Shown here in pieces: positions 1 to 6,715 of a DNA stretch of 12,062 bases. The notes beneath the pieces are model-generated. The model was not told where the DNA came from and did no database searches. It saw only the letters and a list, made by a program, of their open reading frames with translations. The position numbers and the translations under genes were made by a program. The stretch spans positions 1-12,062 of the forward strand of contig CAMLSF010000115.1 in the NCBI GenBank assembly GCA_946482615.1, in the 5' to 3' direction. Each line of letters opens with the position of its first letter. Within the stretch, counting starts at the first letter, position 1. This DNA is from an uncultured Chromatiaceae bacterium. GTDB taxonomy: Bacteria > Pseudomonadota > Gammaproteobacteria > Enterobacterales > Alteromonadaceae.

Positions 1-903
1 TAACCCCAGTTCAGTGCGAAGCTCCAGCTCTGCCTGATCGGCACTGATAAAGGCTGAGCTGTAGACATAACCATTGCCTGTTCTGTGCTGCAACGGAATT
101 TGCCAGGCCCAGCCATTGGAAAGTGCGGTAGCTCTGGTTTCGACCGGCAAATCAGCGAAAGCAGCTGTCGGCAATACCACAGCCGCATCGTTCAATAAGT
201 TATGAGAGAAAGACTGGAAGGGCACCGCCAGAGTTTTTTGCATCAATAAAGAGTTAAAACCTGTGCAGTCGACAAATAAGTCGGCACTCATCACTCGGCC
301 GTCACTGCAAATCAGCTCTTTAATACGGCCATCCGGCTCTTGAGTCACGGCCTCTATGGTCAGTGGCAGGTGGCTGACGCCAAGCTGCAGTGCTTTGGTC
401 CGTAAAAACTGGCCCAGCAAGGCGGAGTCAAAGTGGTAGCCGTATTCAATACGAAACGGAAAATGTGCAGGTGTAACAGGAGCTTTGCCTGCACTCGCCA
501 GATAGCTATTGAAGAAAAACTTGTCCGGGCTGGTTTCAACATCCAGCCCCATACGCCTGCTAAAGCAGTTGGAATAAAAGGCTTTTTCACTAAAAGTGTC
601 GAGCTGCGAAATAAAAGGGTGACTGTAACTGCTGTTGCCTGAAGCCGGACTCCAGTTGATAAAACGGATATTGGTTTTATAAGTAGCGTTGCAGGCGCTC
701 ATCCATTCGCTGTCCGGGATATTGAGCTTTTGGAAAAAGGCTTTCAGGCTGGGTGTTGAACCTTCGCCTACCCCAATAATGCCGATCTCAGGCGATTCAA
801 TCAGGCTGATCCGGGCATCCGGCCAGGCCTGAGCCATTAAGCAGGCTGTCATCCAGCCTGCTGTGCCACCACCTGCAATCAGTATGGAATCTTGTTGCTG
901 CAT
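1..903 (-). CDS. Flavin-dependent tryptophan halogenase family protein (first 301 residues; C-terminus beyond window)
   Basis: Open for all 301 codons from an ATG at 903 to the window edge. The FAD-binding Rossmann motif GGGTAGWM sits at residues 11-18, GVGEGSTP at about 45-52, and the family signature WxWxIP is present as WAWQIP (265-270). The lysine in NATYKTNIRF, K76, aligns by eye with the catalytic lysine of PrnA/RebH (K79). The catalytic glutamate region would lie just past the edge and cannot be checked. These enzymes use FADH2, oxygen and halide to make hypohalous acid, which the lysine relays to an electron-rich ring, usually an indole. A good ribosome binding site (AAGGG, 910-914) lies 6 bases before the ATG, inside the end of the preceding halogenase gene; the two are separated by one base (TGA-G-ATG), so they are co-transcribed. 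The substrate need not be free tryptophan. Missing from simple open-frame lists because it has no stop in the window. Confidence 0.9.
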   Translation of the reverse strand, partial: MQQQDSILIAGGGTAGWMTACLMAQAWPDARISLIESPEIGIIGVGEGSTPSLKAFFQKLNIPDSEWMSACNATYKTNIRFINWSPASGNSSYSHPFISQLDTFSEKAFYSNCFSRRMGLDVETSPDKFFFNSYLASAGKAPVTPAHFPFRIEYGYHFDSALLGQFLRTKALQLGVSHLPLTIEAVTQEPDGRIKELICSDGRVMSADLFVDCTGFNSLLMQKTLAVPFQSFSHNLLNDAAVVLPTAAFADLPVETRATALSNGWAWQIPLQHRTGNGYVYSSAFISADQAELELRTELGL

Positions 904-904
904 C

Positions 905-2395
905 TCAGACCCTTGTGTACAGATCCAAAAATTGGTCGTGGCCTGTTAATTTCTGCAAGGGTTGCTGTTTGGCCTTGCGGATGTTGTGCATCATCTCCAG
1001 CAACAGCTCTTTGGGGTAACAGCGGGCTGCAGCATGGTAATCTGTCGGTACTATGCCCTGGCCTAACATCACCTGCAGCCAGGACGAGTCGCGGAAAATA
1101 TCATTGGCGTCGTTAAAAATAGCAGCCGTTTCTTTAAACAAAGCCAGCTTTTCCTGCAGCCGGTGCGGAATCGCCATCTGGCGCATATCACGCCAGAACT
1201 CGGAGTCGTGCCGTTCGTTGACGTGATAATGCAAAATAATAAAGTCGCGGATAGTTTCAAATTCATCTTTGGATTCAGCGTTATAAGCCTTCACTTGCGC
1301 TTCGCTGATACCACGGTTCGGGAACATTTTCATCAATCGCACTATGGCCGATTGGATCAGATGAATACTGGTGGATTCCAGTGGCTCCAGAAAACCGCTG
1401 GCTAAGCCAACAGCCACCACGTTTTTATGCCATTGCTCTGTGGTGCGACCTGTCTCAAAACTGATTTTTTTTGGTTCAGCCAGAGCTTTGGAATCCAGAT
1501 GATTCATCAGCGTCTGATAAGCCTGGTCGTCGCTTAAATAGCTGGAACTATAGACTATGCCGTTGCCATTACGGTGCGTCAGCGGAATACGCCATTGCCA
1601 GCCTGCTTTGTGCGCTATGCTGCGGGTGTAGGGCAGGGTATGCTCAAAACGCTCAGTCGGCACAGCCAAAGCGCTGTTGGCGGGCAAATAGTGATCCCAG
1701 TGTTCATAGGCCACACCTAAAGTTTTACGAATTAACAGGCCACGTAAGCCGGTACAGTCGATAAATAAATCCCCGGCAATTTGACGGCCATCTTTGAGCT
1801 GCAAAGCCTGGACAAAGCCGGTTTCAGGGTTTTGTCTGACATGTTCAATCAAGCCTTCGGTGCGGATCACGCCTGCCTGTTCTGCCAGTTTGCGCAGGTA
1901 TTTGCCATACAAAGCCGAGTCAAAATGATAGGCGTAGGGCATATCGTAGACTGGGTTAGGGGTTTTGATTTTGTTAAATTTGCCTTGCTCGCAGCACAGG
2001 TAATTTAAGTCAAAGTCCCATAAGGACTCCGCTAACCCCAGCTCTTTGGCCCGCAACCAATAATGCTGGAAATTAGTCACGCCCAAAGTAGCGCCGGGCG
2101 CACCAAAGGTATGGTAATAACTGTCGCCTGGCACCCGCCAGTTTTCGAATTTGATCGCCAGTTTGATGGTGGCTTTGGTTTCGCGCAGAAATTCTTTTTC
2201 ATCCAGCCCCAGATACTGATTAAAGATCTGGATAGGCGGAATAGTGGCTTCACCCACCCCAATAATGCCTATGTCTTCGGATTCAACCAGCTCAATAGCC
2301 AGGGTGTCGGCAAAGACTTTTTTCAGCAAAGCTGCTGCCATCCAGCCCGCTGTGCCACCTCCTGCTATCACCAGTTTTTTCACTGCTGTTTGCAT
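905..2395 (-). CDS. Flavin-dependent tryptophan halogenase family protein, complete
   Basis: A full-length (496 aa) member of the tryptophan halogenase family, of normal length (about 500-540). Motifs in order: FAD-binding GGGTAGWM (12-19), GVGEATIPP (47-54 region), candidate catalytic lysine K78 in ATIKLAIKF, FIDCTGLRG (211-219), WQWRIP (266-271, the WxWxIP signature that distinguishes halogenases from monooxygenases), and EPLEST with E340 matching by eye the catalytic glutamate of PrnA (E346). All expected active-site elements are present, so it looks functional. The ATG at 2395 has AAGGA at 2402-2406, 6 bases upstream. It lies 100 bases downstream of a TonB-dependent receptor, separated from it by a terminator, and one base upstream of a second halogenase. 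In the related receptor-linked enzyme BrvH of Brevundimonas, indole is brominated in vitro, but the natural substrate is not established; here the substrate is unknown. No signal peptide is seen, so it is presumably cytoplasmic. A flavin reductase would be needed and is not in the window. Confidence 0.93.
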   Translation of the reverse strand: MQTAVKKLVIAGGGTAGWMAAALLKKVFADTLAIELVESEDIGIIGVGEATIPPIQIFNQYLGLDEKEFLRETKATIKLAIKFENWRVPGDSYYHTFGAPGATLGVTNFQHYWLRAKELGLAESLWDFDLNYLCCEQGKFNKIKTPNPVYDMPYAYHFDSALYGKYLRKLAEQAGVIRTEGLIEHVRQNPETGFVQALQLKDGRQIAGDLFIDCTGLRGLLIRKTLGVAYEHWDHYLPANSALAVPTERFEHTLPYTRSIAHKAGWQWRIPLTHRNGNGIVYSSSYLSDDQAYQTLMNHLDSKALAEPKKISFETGRTTEQWHKNVVAVGLASGFLEPLESTSIHLIQSAIVRLMKMFPNRGISEAQVKAYNAESKDEFETIRDFIILHYHVNERHDSEFWRDMRQMAIPHRLQEKLALFKETAAIFNDANDIFRDSSWLQVMLGQGIVPTDYHAAARCYPKELLLEMMHNIRKAKQQPLQKLTGHDQFLDLYTRV

Positions 2396-2434
2396 GCGCT
2401 GTCCTTATTGTTGTTATTGATAACGTCTGGCTAT

Positions 2435-2477
2435 AAAAAAGCCCCTGCCAACCATAGGATAGTTCAGGGGCTTGTTT
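2435..2477 (-). terminator. Intrinsic terminator between the TonB-dependent receptor and the halogenases
   Basis: A perfect 7-base stem, GCCCCTG (2441-2447) with CAGGGGC (2465-2471), and a 17-base loop. Read on the minus strand it is followed by six Ts (2440-2435). A-rich sequence on the other side could extend the stem by A-T pairs. It lies 25 bases after the receptor stop codon and about 40 bases before the halogenase ATG. It should end most receptor transcripts; readthrough or a promoter in the short remaining gap must supply the halogenase mRNA. Confidence 0.8.
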
Positions 2478-2495
2478 TTGGTCGTCCTGCCGCTC

Positions 2496-5396
2496 TTAGT
2501 AGAAAGAGTAGTTAAAGTTCAGCATATAAGAAGGACCAAACTGGCGGCGGGTGGTGACTATGCCATTGTCATCCACTGTTTCCTCATCCACGTCTGTCAG
2601 GTTGGTACCTTGCAGAGACACCCGCAGGCCTTCAAGCATATCCCAGGGGCTTTGGGTGAAGTCATAACTGATTTGAGCATCGACTAAACGCACACCGTTG
2701 CGTGACGCTGTCTCAATTTTATTTGAGCCACCCCTTTGGTAGGTGCTGAAATCGGAGCGGTCAGTCGCTGCGACCCTGAACTCAAAACCTGCCATTTCAT
2801 AGTAGGCGGTTAAGGAGTACACGCGGTCAGACTGGCCAGGAATACGACTGCCATCTTCCAGCTCTGCGTCTATCAGCGTGGCTGAAGCAGCTAAACCAAA
2901 ACCATCCAGACTGTCATGCAACATGCTCAGAGGTGTGTTGGCAGTGAATTCCAGACCTTTGACTTTGCCTTTTAAGCCATCTTCAAAAAAGGAGTAGTAG
3001 CCATAATCCGGTGGTGTGACTAAATCGCCGGCTGAGTAGGCGATATCGGCAGGGCCATAAGTGCCGTCCTGATCGATAATGCGGTCGTGGAAGCCAGGGA
3101 TAAAGTAGTCGGCCCCGCCATTCGTTTCATCATTGCGGAAGTTGATCAGGCTATCGCCATCACGGGTCCAGTTCACCAAATCTTTGTAGAACAGTGCCAT
3201 AGACACATAACCATCGGTTTCGAAGTAGTTCTCAAAGGACAGGTCAAAGTTATTGGATTCCAGTGGACGCAGCTCTGGGTTACCGGCAAATTTTGACCAT
3301 GGAGTACCGTAGTTTTCTACATCTGCAATGGTGTTAGGAATGGCAATTAAATCGATGTTTTGATCAAACTTCACAAAACCTGAGGCTTTCATTTGATCAA
3401 TCCGGGCCCGGCTGATGGTTTTATTGGCAGCGGCGCGCAGATACTTATTGTCACCCACTTCAAAGCTGATATTTAAGCTGGGTAACACATGGTTGTAGTC
3501 AGCGCCATTGGTCACCATACAGTCTGCGTCTATCACTTGATCGCTGTTGGCGTCACAGACTGCAAAGTTGGCGCCTACTATGCCAACATAACCGCTGGAG
3601 CTTTGCTTAGTTTGAACATACTGCAAGCCAATATTACCGGTATAAGGAATACCTGCAATCTCGTTTTCAAAGTCGCCTTTGATATAAAAAGTCGTCACTT
3701 CCTCGTCCACATCGTAGGTGTCACCCAGACGATCCGGCTCCAGTAAACCTGCGTCATTTAAGGTATAAGTCCCATCTCTGTATGGTGCAAAACCATCATA
3801 AGCCACCACCTGACCAAAACCTGCCCAGCTTAAATCTGCTAAACCGTACACATAGTTTGCAGGGATAGCGCTGGAGAACGGATAAGATTCTGCTGTGGCA
3901 AAAAAGCCTTTGTTTTCTTTGTCTTTATAGCGGTCGCTGTAATTGACACCTAAAGTGACTTTACTGATGTAAAAATCTTCAATTAATCCAACAGTTTCAA
4001 GGCGATAGGTTTTTAATTCTTCAGTAAAGTCGGCATAGTTCAGGAAACCGTCCTGCGCGTTAAAGTAGCTGAATGGGTCGCCGTTGGCCTGTAATACGTC
4101 AGTGGTAAATTGATCCGCTAAATTCGCCATACCACCGCCCCAGACCTGAGGACCTGTCAGTTGCAATAAGGCTGGATCTGCAAAGGCTTCCAGGCCGGAT
4201 GAACCCGTAAAGAAAATACCATCAGGGGTCATGACAAATTCCCGACTGCCCAATTGTGACGAGTCCAGAGCGCCTGAACGTGCTAAACCTGCATAAGATT
4301 CACCACGGGAGTCATGTTTTTCTGATTCACTGGAGGCGACGTCTAATTCAACCGACCAGTTGTCATTCAGTTGATACTCCAGATTCAGGCCAAACACCTG
4401 CAGCTTGCCGTCTTTTTGCAGTGGGTCTGTGCGAAGTACCGGATTGGCATTGATTTGAGTGCCTGTGGAATTGGCACCTGAACCTGTGACATTAGCGGAC
4501 GAGAAGGGCTCAATAAAACCACGTAATACACCTGAGTCCGAATAGTCGATGTCCAAAGCGTCAATGCTGATATCCAGCTTATCGCTTGGGCGGAATTGTA
4601 ATACGGCAGAGATAGTGTCCCTTTCCAGCTCAGTGCTGATGGATTGGGTATCCAGACCTGTTGGCAGTAATTGGCCATCGGCATTTTCACTGTAACCCCA
4701 GACGCCGTATTTGCGTTGATTGTTGGGGGATTCAGTCGTAGCTGCTGCAATGGCAAGGCCTACAGTGTCATCCGCAAATTTCTCAACAAAAGATAAAGCC
4801 AGACGTTTGCCTTTGTTGTCGAATTCCGGGTTATCTGAGTCGCTTTGATTCGCCTCGTAGGTCCCATTGACTGTTAAGGTTTCTTTGGCTTGCAGCGGAC
4901 GCACTGTACGTAAATCTACTGTACCACCTATACCTTGCACCATCAGGGTGGCGTCCGTGGTTTTGAAGATGGTGGCACCCGTCATAATTTCTGACGGGTA
5001 CAGGTCATACTCGACACCACGGTTGTCACCTATACCAATCAGCTCACGGCCGTTCAATGAAGTACCGGTAAAGTCTTCTTTAAAACCACGCACTGAAATA
5101 CCGGAAGTACGGCCACCCACACGTTCACCGGACAAACCTGGTAAACGGGACAAGGATTCTGCGATAGAAGAGTCAGGTAATTTGCCTATGTCCTCAGCTG
5201 AGATGGACTCCACAATAGAGGAGTTGCCCATTTTTTCGGCCTGAGCACGGATTAAAGATCCACGAATACCTTTTACTTCAATGATCTCTACTTTGTCAGC
5301 TGCTTCGGCTGTTTCCTGCGCCAGCGCCTGACCGGAACAGAGGGCTGAGGAAACGGCTAAAGATAACAAGGCGGGTTTAAATAGCTGTCTTTTCAT
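2496..5396 (-). CDS. TonB-dependent outer-membrane receptor (Xanthomonas/Caulobacter-type)
   Basis: 966 aa, the usual size for this subfamily. It starts with a Sec signal peptide (KRQLFKPALLSLAVSSALC, predicted cleavage after ALA at about residue 26). A TonB-box-like IIEVKG follows at 38-43. The plug domain spans about 55-170 and contains GKLPDSSIAESLSRLPG (71-87), a hallmark of the TonB-Xanth-Caul type, then SVRGFKEDF and a conserved GIGGTVDLRTVRPL (155-168). The rest is a beta-barrel rich in alternating aromatic/polar strands, ending in NFNYSFY; the C-terminal aromatic residue is the outer-membrane assembly signal. The ATG at 5396 has AGGAT at 5405-5409, 8 bases upstream. Members of this subfamily import carbohydrates or other large ligands using TonB/ExbBD energy. 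The ligand here is unknown; the neighbouring sugar-type regulon suggests a glycoside or oligosaccharide, while the downstream halogenases hint at an aromatic compound. No SusD-like partner is visible, as expected outside Bacteroidetes. Confidence 0.95.
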   Translation of the reverse strand: MKRQLFKPALLSLAVSSALCSGQALAQETAEAADKVEIIEVKGIRGSLIRAQAEKMGNSSIVESISAEDIGKLPDSSIAESLSRLPGLSGERVGGRTSGISVRGFKEDFTGTSLNGRELIGIGDNRGVEYDLYPSEIMTGATIFKTTDATLMVQGIGGTVDLRTVRPLQAKETLTVNGTYEANQSDSDNPEFDNKGKRLALSFVEKFADDTVGLAIAAATTESPNNQRKYGVWGYSENADGQLLPTGLDTQSISTELERDTISAVLQFRPSDKLDISIDALDIDYSDSGVLRGFIEPFSSANVTGSGANSTGTQINANPVLRTDPLQKDGKLQVFGLNLEYQLNDNWSVELDVASSESEKHDSRGESYAGLARSGALDSSQLGSREFVMTPDGIFFTGSSGLEAFADPALLQLTGPQVWGGGMANLADQFTTDVLQANGDPFSYFNAQDGFLNYADFTEELKTYRLETVGLIEDFYISKVTLGVNYSDRYKDKENKGFFATAESYPFSSAIPANYVYGLADLSWAGFGQVVAYDGFAPYRDGTYTLNDAGLLEPDRLGDTYDVDEEVTTFYIKGDFENEIAGIPYTGNIGLQYVQTKQSSSGYVGIVGANFAVCDANSDQVIDADCMVTNGADYNHVLPSLNISFEVGDNKYLRAAANKTISRARIDQMKASGFVKFDQNIDLIAIPNTIADVENYGTPWSKFAGNPELRPLESNNFDLSFENYFETDGYVSMALFYKDLVNWTRDGDSLINFRNDETNGGADYFIPGFHDRIIDQDGTYGPADIAYSAGDLVTPPDYGYYSFFEDGLKGKVKGLEFTANTPLSMLHDSLDGFGLAASATLIDAELEDGSRIPGQSDRVYSLTAYYEMAGFEFRVAATDRSDFSTYQRGGSNKIETASRNGVRLVDAQISYDFTQSPWDMLEGLRVSLQGTNLTDVDEETVDDNGIVTTRRQFGPSYMLNFNYSFY

Positions 5397-5534
5397 ATCG
5401 AATTATCCTGTTGTCAATTTATGGTGCATCACAATGTTTTTATTATCTGTACGGCGATCTATGCTGAAACTGCTTTAATCATTCAGGGCTTTTCTGCCTT
5501 CGGTCTGATGTTGGATGACCATATGGCTGACCAG

Positions 5535-5548
5535 CTTAATCGATTAAG
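5535..5548. promoter_or_regulatory. Perfect palindrome CTTAATCGATTAAG, candidate operator
   Basis: A 14-base perfect palindrome centred on CG, with one more matched pair (A5533/T5550) flanking one mismatch. An even palindrome with a central CG and an AnCGnT core is the typical architecture of LacI-family operators. It lies 139 bases upstream of the receptor ATG. The half-site (CTTAAT) differs from the ATGTAA half-sites near the local LacI gene, so a different regulator may bind here. Confidence 0.5.
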
Positions 5549-5563
5549 TTTGATGATTTAAAA

Positions 5564-5600
5564 AAAGCAACTGAATAAAATGTCGATATAGAGTTGCTTT
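5564..5600. repeat. 9-base inverted repeat (AAAGCAACT / AGTTGCTTT) upstream of the receptor
   Basis: Perfect 9-base arms at 5564-5572 and 5592-5600 with a 19-base spacer. The similarity continues imperfectly outward (GATGAT at 5552 against ATCATC ending at 5611), so the whole 5552-5611 segment is a degraded inverted repeat of about 60 bases. It could be an extended binding site, or a hairpin if transcription starts upstream of it. It is followed on neither strand by a good T tract, so I do not call it a terminator. Confidence 0.5.
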
Positions 5601-5732
5601 ATTTCATCATCGGATGAACTTTTTTAATTCATCTCTTAATCGTTTTACTTCCGAATTTAACTGCTGTCAAGTCTGACCAGAAAATAAACAATCCGACATT
5701 GGATAGAGCTGTAAAAAACAATGGGAGAATAA

Positions 5733-5764
5733 AAAACAACCGGGCTATAAAGCCCGGTTGTTTT
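5733..5764 (-). terminator. Strong, probably bidirectional terminator after the Tat-exported isomerase
   Basis: A perfect 14-base inverted repeat: arms 5733-5746 and 5751-5764, GC core ACCGGGCT/AGCCCGGT, loop ATAA. The A-rich and T-rich ends give a T tract on either strand (TTTTTT reading minus across 5736-5731). It begins 20 bases downstream of the isomerase stop codon and ends the LacI-isomerase transcript before the receptor promoter region. Confidence 0.9.
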
Positions 5765-5783
5765 AACCTGAGTTGCGGCAGGC

Positions 5784-6683
5784 TCAGCTTAATAAACGAC
5801 TGAGCGCGCTAAAACCCTGGCGGATGGTTTCGACTCTGTTGTCGGTTTGATCGCGCTCTACAAAAGCGTGGCGTAAACCAGCGGCTTCGGCTTTGGCGAA
5901 AATAGGTGTGAAATCAATCACTCCTTTGCCTACGTCAGCAAAACCTCCGGCTTTGTCCATATCTTTGACATGCCAGAGCGGGAAGCGGCCCGGTTGTCGG
6001 GCAATCAGATCCAGTGGACTCAAGCCAGCTTTAACCACCCAGTACAAGTCCAGCTCCATCTGCACCAGTTTGGCGTCAGTCTCATTCAGCAGCACATCGT
6101 AAGGCACCTTGTCAGACAACTTCACAAACTCAAAATCGTGGTTGTGATAAGCCAGCTGCATACCGGCAGAGCGAATTTTTTCACCTGCTTTGTTTAAAAA
6201 CTCAGCTAAGGCTTTGTACTGGTCAATAGTTTTACGGTCTGTGTCCATCAGATAAGGCAACACCAGGTACTTGTGACCCACCACTACAGCTTGCTCTATG
6301 ACTTTATCCAAATCTTTTTGCATCACATCCAAAGGCACATGGGCGGATGGAGCACTCAGGCCTTCGTTGTCCATGATTTTTTTTAACGCCGCCGGGCTTT
6401 GATCGTAATAACCGGCAAATTCAACCTGGGTATAACCTACACCTGCCACCAGTTTTAAGGTGTCGGCTACACTTTTTGCCATCAGATCCCGCAGGGTATA
6501 AAGCTGTAAACCTGGTACTAGTTTAGCTGCCGTCGTTGATGCTTTAGTTTCTGCAGACAATGGCACAGATGCCATACCTAAGCCTGCGACTCCTAAACCC
6601 AGGGCGCTGAGTTTCAGAAATTGTCGCCGTTGTCGATCCGGCAGCTCCGGCTTTTGTTTTAAGGTCGAATGGTCGTATGGCAT
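5784..6683 (-). CDS. Tat-exported TIM-barrel protein, sugar phosphate isomerase/epimerase family
   Basis: I choose the ATG at 6683 (299 aa) rather than the upstream in-frame GTG at 6704, because AGGAG (6690-6694) lies 6 bases before the ATG while the GTG has no ribosome binding site. A twin-arginine signal RQRRQFLKLSALGLGVAGLG spans 17-36, with likely cleavage near PLSA (41-44), so the enzyme folds in the cytoplasm and is exported to the periplasm. The mature part is a xylose-isomerase-like (AP endonuclease 2) barrel: GLQLYTLRD (58-66), YHNHDFEF (179-186), MELDLYW (209-215), HVKDMD (238-243) and FVERD (274-278). The likely metal-site residues are H180 or H182, D212, H238 and E276; family members commonly have a glutamate at the first position, so a histidine there is notable. 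It shares a transcript with the LacI gene 32 bases upstream. The family name does not fix the reaction; isomerase, epimerase, dehydratase or keto-glycoside lyase are possible, and a phosphorylated substrate is unlikely in the periplasm. Confidence 0.87.
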   Translation of the reverse strand: MPYDHSTLKQKPELPDRQRRQFLKLSALGLGVAGLGMASVPLSAETKASTTAAKLVPGLQLYTLRDLMAKSVADTLKLVAGVGYTQVEFAGYYDQSPAALKKIMDNEGLSAPSAHVPLDVMQKDLDKVIEQAVVVGHKYLVLPYLMDTDRKTIDQYKALAEFLNKAGEKIRSAGMQLAYHNHDFEFVKLSDKVPYDVLLNETDAKLVQMELDLYWVVKAGLSPLDLIARQPGRFPLWHVKDMDKAGGFADVGKGVIDFTPIFAKAEAAGLRHAFVERDQTDNRVETIRQGFSALSRLLS

Positions 6684-6715
6684 GGCTTGCTCCTGCTTTG
6701 GCACTGTGATTTAGG

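Larger units (their letters stand above)
5397..5732 (-). promoter_or_regulatory. Gene-free upstream region of the TonB-dependent receptor
   Basis: About 336 bases between the receptor start and the terminator of the isomerase gene; AT-rich. It contains the receptor's ribosome binding site, a perfect 14-base palindrome (5535-5548), a partial copy of it (5635-5648) and an inverted repeat (5564-5600), listed separately. I cannot place a convincing sigma-70 promoter: on the minus strand, TTGCTT (5598-5593) lies upstream of the palindrome but has no good -10 partner at the right spacing. The promoter must nevertheless lie here because a terminator isolates the receptor from the genes before it. 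Confidence 0.55.

Noticed and set aside
905..2395. Tandem halogenases as a recent duplication
   Set aside because: The two proteins share motifs but differ widely between them, and the DNA shows no long near-identical stretches, so any duplication is old.
4385..4756. 123-codon frame inside the receptor gene on the same strand, different frame
   Set aside because: The receptor protein is continuous and well conserved in its own frame here, with no sign of frameshift; overlap is incidental.
4867..5244. 125-codon plus-strand open frame opposite the receptor plug domain
   Set aside because: Mirror of the conserved plug-domain coding sequence; no start signal or family resemblance.
5421..5561. 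46-codon plus-strand open frame upstream of the receptor
   Set aside because: No ribosome binding site, no recognisable motif, antisense to the receptor leader and running through the palindrome; likely chance.
6684..6704. Upstream GTG start adding 7 residues to the Tat-exported isomerase
   Set aside because: No ribosome binding site before the GTG, while the ATG at 6683 has AGGAG at ideal distance; the Tat signal is complete without the extension.
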